This document shows positions 58,030 to 64,000 of a stretch of DNA of 64,000 nucleotides, piece after piece. A program made the translations under genes and the position numbers. This DNA is from Poa pratensis (lineage: Eukaryota; Streptophyta; Magnoliopsida; Poales; Poaceae): assembly GCA_947311845.1 (NCBI GenBank), contig CAMZMU010000111.1, forward strand, positions 27,620,084 to 27,684,083, in the 5' to 3' direction. The notes below the pieces were generated by a model. That model ran no database searches, was not told the DNA's origin, and was given only the letters and a program-made list of their open reading frames with translations. The first letter of the stretch is position 1; each line of letters opens with the position of its first letter.

Positions 58030-58870
58030 GCTATTTTTGTTACATCCATGAACTGTGCAGAAGTATTACAGAATGTAAATTCCTCAACTAGCTTTGCAAT
58101 TTTTTGACCGCATAAATTTTGATGCAGCGGTAGTTGGTTGGATGTAGTTTTAGTCGTAGTGTATCTATTTTGTACATCAATGTGATGTACAACAACATTT
58201 GCATGACGTAAATTCACCGACTAACTTTTGCAATTTGACCGCATAAACTTTGAGGCAGTACTAACATGTGATTTTGCTTGGATATAGTTTTTAGTTGTAA
58301 CAACTTTTATAGGATGTAGTTTTTCCCCGATATAGCATTATTATCTCATTGGTTAGATGTACTTATGGATGTATTTCTTAGTACTAATCTACCTCTACTA
58401 GATTCGTAGCTACTTTCAACACAAAGTTACATGCAAGTATTGTACAACAATATTTGAAGGATGTAAATTCCCTGACTAGCTTTTGCAATTTGACCACATA
58501 AACTTTGAGGCAGTACTAACACGTGATTTTGCTTGGATATAGTTTTTAGTTGCATTGTTACATCCATGTATAGTGCAACAACTTTTATAGGATGTAGTTT
58601 TTCCCTAATATAGCAGTATCATCACATTGGTTAGATGTAGTTATGGATGTATTTCTTAGTACTAATCTACCTCTAATAGATTCACTTTGAACACGAATTT
58701 ACATGCATGTATTGTACAACAACATTTGAAGGATGTAAATTCTGTGACTAGCTTTTGCAATTTGATCGCATAAACTTTGAGGCAGTGCTGCACTAAAAAC
58801 TGGCTTTGCTAATTTTTTAGTTACATCCATGTACTGTGCAATGACTTTTATGTGATAGTATAATTTTTCG
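58030..58870. repeat. Tandem repeats of about 255-272 bp, three and a half units
   Basis: CAATTTGACCGCATAAACTT-like words occur at 58231, 58486 and 58758, with a shorter-spaced relative at 58097. Each unit also has TTGCTTGGATATAGTTTTTA, CTTTTATAGGATGTAG and TTCTTAGTACTAATCTACCT. No open frame is maintained. Confidence 0.85.
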
Positions 58871-59324
58871 AGTTACCTTTATGATTAATGGAGCTCGATC
58901 ATTTGATTTCTGCAGAAAATTTCGAGTTACCTTCATGGTATGCACGCAATAAGATTCTCCAAAAAAAATGACACCTTATCATGGCTCTCTCTTCCGGTGA
59001 AGTAACACTCAGTTGCTTGTGAGAAGTAACTAGCAGCGGCATCTCAACCAAATGCAATCTGGATGGTGCTTCAATGTTAAGTTGTGTTCTTTGATTTTTG
59101 TGTAGTTTTTGTGCTTTGTTAACTAATTTTTGGTGGATGTAAATTTTGTTTGCTGGAGTTGGTCCTTTGAAATTTCTTTTTAAAAATGTTTACAAAACTA
59201 GGTTTGAATGCTTGTAAAAGATTAAATAAGCAAGTAGTACTTTTGTGTATGATCCTTGACCGTGAAATAAGAAATCCGGAAAAGATCAAATAAGCAAGTA
59301 CTAGCGGCCTGGATAGTACTTTAG
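58871..59324. other. Intergenic, nothing recognised
   Basis: AT-rich, ends at the TTA target site of the Harbinger element. AAAATTTCGAGTTACCTT words near 58862 and 58917 form a short direct repeat. Confidence 0.5.
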
Positions 59325-59434
59325 AGCATCTCCACCGGGGGACTCCAAATGACCCCCCAAAGGCTCATTGTGGGTCCGGACGGCCAAAAACGCCACCAGC
59401 GGCACCACCCAAAGGGTCACCCCGAGCAAAAACA

Positions 59435-59492
59435 TGTCCGGCACCCCCGAGAGGGCCTCCAAACTTGGAGGCCCTTTCGGGGGTGCCGGACA
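59435..59492. repeat. Left subterminal hairpin of the Harbinger element
   Basis: TGTCCGGCACCCCCGAGAGG begins a 28-base arm that pairs with the following 28 bases with one mismatch and a loop of two bases. The core word TGTCCGGCACCCCC recurs in the right hairpin. Confidence 0.95.
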
Positions 59493-59888
59493 TTGGGGTG
59501 GACATGGCCCTGACAGAGCTGGCCCGCCCGTCATACACACAGCGCGGGCGTGACCTGAATCATTCGCTCCCCACACCCTCTCCTCTTTTCCTCTCGCCGG
59601 CGATTCGCACCATCGCCGCCACTCTCGTCGTCGCCTGCTTGATTCGCACCTCGGCTACCTAGCCGGAGCGGCAACGCAGACCCACGTGCCGCCGTTCCCC
59701 GCCTGTCTGCGACCAGTCCAGCGCTGGTGTAGCTAGTTTCTAAGCCGGGTACGCCTCTTCTTTCCTCCCACCCCGCCCGCAACCTGTTCGACCATTCGTT
59801 CGTAGGCTCATTTGGTTGATTGTTCATTTGTGGCTTTGTTCCATTGCTTTCTTTCGTCCAATAGGCCATTGACAGCGACGACGAGGTC

Positions 59889-60897
59889 ATGTTTTTGGAA
59901 TTGATGAAGGAGGATGCCGCCCTTGCGGCCGACATCGAGGAGAATGAGATGGTCATGGCCGCACTTCTACAGGCCGCGATCGAGGAAGACGCGGCGCCGA
60001 AGTTTGGAGGATCAGAGAAGGGGCGGAGGCCCAACAAGGAACGCAACAGAGCAACTGGACACATGTCTGATGCGTTGAACGACTATCTCCGCATGTCTGA
60101 GTTCACCGCCGTCGAAGCCACCTACAGATTCTGTAAGGCAGTTGTGAAGGTGTTTGGAAAGCAATATCTGAGGACACCAAATGAGGCAGACATAGCTCGT
60201 CTCTTGGCACAAGGCGAAGCAAGAGGATTTCCAGGGATGCTTGGAAGCATCGATTGCATGCTTTGGAATTGGAAGAACTGTCCGTTTTCTTGGCAAGGGA
60301 TGTACAAGTCAGGGCACCACGGAAAGTGCAGTGTTATACTTGAGGCCATGGCAGATTGTGATCTTTGGATATGGCATGTATCTTTCGGCACCGCCGGTGC
60401 CGCCAATGACATCAACGTGCTCCACCAATCCAATGTGTTCAAAAAACTTTGTGATGGCCTAACTCCACCATGCAACTATGTGATCAATGGCCATGACTAC
60501 GACAAGGGGTACTATCTTGCTGACGGCATCTATCCCACTTGGTCTACATTTGTGAAGACCATCCACAACCCTCACGGCGAGGCAGATTGTTATTTTGCAA
60601 ACAAGCAAGAGTCAGTTCGCAAAGATGTGGAGCGGGCTTTTGGTGTGCTCCAGGGCAGGTTTGCCGTTGTTCGCTACCTTGTCTTTCATGATCGCTAGAT
60701 GAAATGTGTGACATCACGAATGCTTGTGTTATCATGCACAACATGATCATTGAAGACGAGCGTGATACGAGGAAGCAACTGGCCGACGAAGTGTTTGATT
60801 TCCAGGGGCCTATGGCCCATCCACAACCGGGCGTGCCGACGCAGTATGCAGAATTCCTTGTCATACATCGGGAAATTCGTGATGGAACAAAAAATTA
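59889..60897 (+). pseudogene. PIF/Harbinger (HARBI1-like) transposase, internally deleted and frameshifted
   Basis: DDE transposase. From MFLELMKEDAALAADIEENE the frame is open to a stop at 60696-60698. Catalytic motifs: GMLGSIDCMLWNWKNCP (first Asp), GAANDINVLHQSNVF (second Asp) and RKDVERAFGVLQGRFAV (Glu). Between RRPNKERNRATGHM and SDALNDYLRMSEFTAVEATY about 80-100 residues of the usual N-terminal helical region are missing. After the stop, another frame continues with CDITNACVIMHNMIIEDERD and EFLVIHREIRDGTKN to 60897, the normal C-terminus, so a frameshift also separates the end. An upstream intron ending CCAATAG at about 59863 is possible. The triad is present but the protein is unlikely to be active. 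Confidence 0.92.
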
Positions 60898-61168
60898 GCA
60901 GCTGCATGATGACCTTGTGCACCACCTGTGGACCATCAAAGCGACTCAGCCGGCGGCTGTTTGATAGGTCATGGTTAAAACTTGAATTTGTATTTAAACT
61001 TTGTATTTCGAATTTGAACTTATATTGTAATATTTAGTACATCAATTCGTATTGAAATGCTTAAAACCGCCGATGTGTTGACGGTTTGATTTTTTTTGAA
61101 TTGGACTTTAGGGGGCGGGCCTTTGGGGTGCGCCGCTGTGGGTGGCCTCCAAATCTGGGGCGGACACA

Positions 61169-61211
61169 TGTCCGGCACCCCCAATGGAGGTCCAATTGGG
61201 GGTGCCGGACA
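61169..61211. repeat. Right subterminal hairpin of the Harbinger element
   Basis: TGTCCGGCACCCCCAATGGA and TCCAATTGGGGGTGCCGGAC(A) pair over about 20 bases. It sits 28 bases from the right end, whereas the left hairpin sits 110 bases from the left end. Confidence 0.93.
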
Positions 61212-61242
61212 CGATTTGGAGGCCCCGGTGGAGATGCTCTTA

Positions 61243-62328
61243 TGTGTTTTGTTGATCCGTGTATACCCCAAAACGACAAAACGTAGAGCATGCAACGGGC
61301 CACCGGTCCCCTTTCCTATTCTGGTAATAAATGCCTTCGGACAAGGGGAGCACTTCGTAAGAACCAAATGGTGCGCGCGCACCGCGTAGCCTCGTCCTTA
61401 CTAAAAAGGTATATATTTTGTATTGTACTTGCTGCTTACAAAAGGCATGGAGTTGGCCAGATACAAACCATCTCGATCATCCATCTACTATATATATCAT
61501 CCAGCACATATATTTATCGAACAATTACATATACGTTTAAATTGCACGGAGTACTCGAGATGAGTCTAACAATATAAGCAATAACTTATTACTCTTTTTT
61601 TCGTTTCAAAAGTGCACCCTGTTCTACGTTTGTACCGCAAAGAGTAGAATAAAAGTTATATACAACTTCACTCGCCATTTCGAGCAGTAATCAAATGTTT
61701 TTTCTCTTATTTTTTCATGATCTTGCACGATCGGAGGGATGGAAGCTTCTACTACATGCCAGAACATTCTGCAACATCTTCGCCAACGCGAAGATATCGC
61801 CTGTTCGCCAGCGCGAAGATATCAGATAGCATTTGCTCGCCGAACATAAACACAACACGATTTCGTGGAATTGGAGTGAATTTTACCGTCGCTCTGAACA
61901 CCACATGCAACAGATTATTTGACAGTGTGAATAATGGGCGTGCCATTCCACGTGCAATGGATCGTGGCAGACGACTCGGCAGAAATCCTAACAGCTACGA
62001 CCTGGCCGCAGCGTGAACGTAGCACACTTCTGGTCCATGCAGTGCAGTGCCATAGGAATACATGCAAACCACTCGTCCGTGACTCTAGTTGAAAATAATC
62101 TAGGAAAATCTAACGAGGAGGCAAATAATAACAATTTAAATACGATCTTGTAACAGGATTAGTTTCTTCCAACAACGTCCGCCGAGGAGCAAGGAGAGTG
62201 AACCCACCTCCCGCCGCCGCCGCCGCCATGGCGCTCCGCCGGATCAACCCGAGCAAGCAGCCCGCTGAGGGTCTTCATCCTTACATAGGCGGGAACACAC
62301 TTGAAGAAGGTCCTAGATTGGCGCCGCC
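61243..62328. other. Intergenic, with a short repeat and a (CCG)n tract
   Basis: No gene is called. TTCGCCAxCGCGAAGATATC occurs twice in tandem at about 61780-61820. CCGCCGCCGCCGCCGCC is at 62213-62228. An open plus frame at 61717-62016 resembles nothing I know. Confidence 0.45.
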
Positions 62329-62997
62329 TTATGGATAACCAAACCATGGGCCTAGATCGAAGGGCTGCATCATCTCATTTCCATTGAAGCCATCGGTGGA
62401 GCTGATGGTGCCGCCACCATTGAAGCCACTACAGATGAGCGTGCCAAGGTCCCCTCCGCCCGATCTCATCAATTCGAGCCATTCATCCTGCTGCTGGGGT
62501 GGATCTGCCGCCCGATACTCCATAGGGTCTCCAATGGTTTCCATGACTCCAGTGACGACGGGAGTTGGTGCCTGAGACATATGAACCGTTGGAGTTCCAA
62601 TGATGCCCATGCCGCTGTTGGCGTAGGGAGTCGGCACCTGAGCCTCATACATGGTTGAAGCTCCAATGGAGTCCATGCTACCGGTGACATAGGGAGTTGG
62701 TGCCTGATAAATAGTGGAACGTCCAATGGTCTCCATGCCTCCAGTGTTGTTCAGAGCCGGTGCACATGCCTGGGAAGACATGTACACTGGTGGCTGCCCG
62801 CGGATCCTCGTGATGCGCTCGCGGATGCTATTTAGGACCGAGTCCACATTGCATCCAACATTGGTAAGCTCTTCCATGGAGAACCCCGCGTGGCCCACCA
62901 TCATAGCCTTGTGCAGGAGTAACCTGATCTCCCTCTCCTTGCAATCGTGGCTGGACTTAAGCGCTTGTTCTTGGAGCTTGCTCCGGCGCTTCTCGCG
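62329..62997 (-). pseudogene. Type I MADS-box (AGL80-like, M-gamma) C-terminal remnant
   Basis: The minus strand reads REKRRSKLQEQALKSSHDCK, EREIRLLLHKAMMVGH, FSMEELTNVGCNVDSVLNSI and RERITRIRGQPPVYMSSQ. This is the coiled-coil part that follows the MADS domain in M-gamma proteins of the AGL80/PHERES type (RxxKLQEQ, REISLLMYEAMSG, SIEELTNVGxLVD as I recall them). Then come four imperfect repeats of 22-24 residues of the type GGMETIGRSTIYQAPTPYVT. The frame ends with QPFDLGPWFGYP and a stop. An in-frame TAG at 62998-63000 stands directly before the first residue, and no MADS domain follows upstream, so DNA binding is lost. Intact members act in female gametophyte and endosperm. Confidence 0.82.
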
Positions 62998-64000
62998 CTA
63001 GTATCTATTTACATTGTAACTTCACGTATGTAGAGAGAAACGATGGAGGAGTCTATTGCTGGATACTTTACATGCATAAAGTTAGTTGAACCTGCGCTGA
63101 GAAATACCTCGTTGGGCCGAAACAGCAATGTGTGAACTATTCCGATGGGCCAGAAATGTCGGTGGTGGTTAGAGAGGGAGACGATGGCAGTGGTTCTGCC
63201 ACGTCTGAGGAAGAAAGACAGAGACAGGGTAATCATTAGAAAAATGTTTCCCTTTGCAAAGGTCACTAATGAGACTAATTCGCCATTATACCATAGGACT
63301 AATTCGACATCGTCCTTATTGGCCATATTAGCATGCATTTAATTAGAAGTTCTTGATGCTTCACATGTGTGTATTTGGCCGTAGTGTTCCGTGAAACATA
63401 TGCATTTGATATGTGTTAAGTTTAATTATACAACCTTTTGTTTTATTAAATGGTTTTCTACCCGATATATAAGTGGATTCTAATTTACTTGTTATATGCT
63501 TGCACAAGAAAACACCAGAAACCATAGAGGTGTTTGGTGTCAATTAACGGGGACATCAAGGGAAACGAGGTCACTCAGCATTCAGCGAAGTAACAATTAG
63601 TTACCTATCTATTGTATTATTAAAACAACAAGCAATTCGATCATATTTTGTGTCCACAATCCCAAATGGACAAGGACAATTCTCGCGGATGCTCTATGAA
63701 CCTTCATAGAACTGAACCATCCTGTAGATTTGTAATTACAACATGCGGGTCAAACCGTTCCAGATTTGCTAGTGGCCGTCCGGAGGTCAGCGCAATCCGG
63801 CAATAAGCGAGCCAGATTTGCTCATATGGCGGGCATGGCAACAGGTGGAGACCATCATATTTGGCGGTCGCAGCTGCATTAGATCGACGGCCATACCGAA
63901 CTCACTGTAAGTCTGTTGATGTGCAAAGCAAAGTTCTGATACTTTCTATTCCCATCACATCTCCGAGGAGTCAGCATACTTTTATCCGCATCTGCTCCCA
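62998..64000. other. Intergenic to the right edge, nothing recognised
   Basis: Searched by eye for the missing MADS domain in all frames upstream of the MADS remnant, without success. AT-rich with no inverted repeats noticed. The short open frames are not supported. Confidence 0.45.

Larger units (their letters stand above)
59325..61239 (+). mobile_element. PIF/Harbinger transposon, 1915 bp, TTA target duplication
   Basis: Starts GAGCATCTCCACCGGGG and ends CCCCGGTGGAGATGCTC, a perfect 17-bp inverted repeat, flanked by TTA at 59322-59324 and 61240-61242. It carries one transposase gene on the plus strand. The Myb-like ORF1 of complete PIF/Harbinger elements is absent, and the length is less than I would expect for an autonomous copy, so it is a non-autonomous deletion derivative. 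Hairpins lie near both ends. Confidence 0.96.

Noticed and set aside
59465..59662. Short open frame at the Harbinger left end
   Set aside because: It runs through the hairpin and the 5' leader of the transposase; no similarity.

Overview
The window looks like a piece of a Triticeae (wheat, Aegilops or barley-type) nuclear chromosome. It has widely spaced intron-containing genes of grass type, and between them Ty1-copia LTR elements, LINE pieces and Stowaway, hAT-type and PIF/Harbinger elements. The best preserved gene is an MGDG synthase that matches my memory of rice MGD3 on chromosome 2; rice chromosome 2 corresponds to Triticeae group 6, so group 6 is a weak guess for the origin. No tRNA, rRNA or CRISPR array was seen.

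Layout. 1-690: LINE remnant. 3095-3567: 188-bp tandem duplication and a Stowaway MITE. 3600-5014: two tandem broken receptor-like kinase copies, then a PPR fragment to about 5700. 6400-14290: a large inverted duplication carrying two head-to-head WDR76/CMR1-like WD40 genes (6943-9718 minus, 11077-13850 plus), each with a different frame-breaking lesion. 14683-40210: four related copies (A-D) of the flank upstream of the MGDG synthase gene, invaded by two poly(A) retroposons, MITEs and an 11.2-kb Ty1-copia element (20733-31976, TSD GCACT). Copy B still carries a truncated 5' piece of the gene. 39960-43626: the MGDG synthase gene, eight exons. 45386-46544 minus: an ARM-repeat-like gene with two apparent 1-nt deletions. 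46656-50610: a 1.67-kb tandem duplication that starts just upstream of that gene, followed by an older tandem array with long poly(C) tracts. 53675-56229: a 2.55-kb solo LTR (TSD ACTGA) with 11 copies of a near-palindromic motif. 56349-56711 minus: a small unknown gene. 58030-58870: about 260-bp tandem repeats. 59325-61239: a PIF/Harbinger element with a damaged transposase and hairpins near both ends. 62329-62997 minus: a type I MADS-box C-terminal remnant without its MADS domain.

How it fits together. The only gene that looks close to fully functional is the MGDG synthase; the WDR76-like pair and the ARM gene are well conserved but carry frameshifts. Four of these lesions are single missing G/C bases in G/C runs, so assembly error must be excluded before calling them pseudogenes. 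The 10-bp insertion in WDR76 copy 1 and the 5-bp duplication in the kinase are not of that type. I found no clearly new biological system. The best candidates for follow-up are the repeatedly duplicated MGDG synthase upstream module, the inverted WDR76 pair, and the arrays of palindromic motifs inside two different LTR families.
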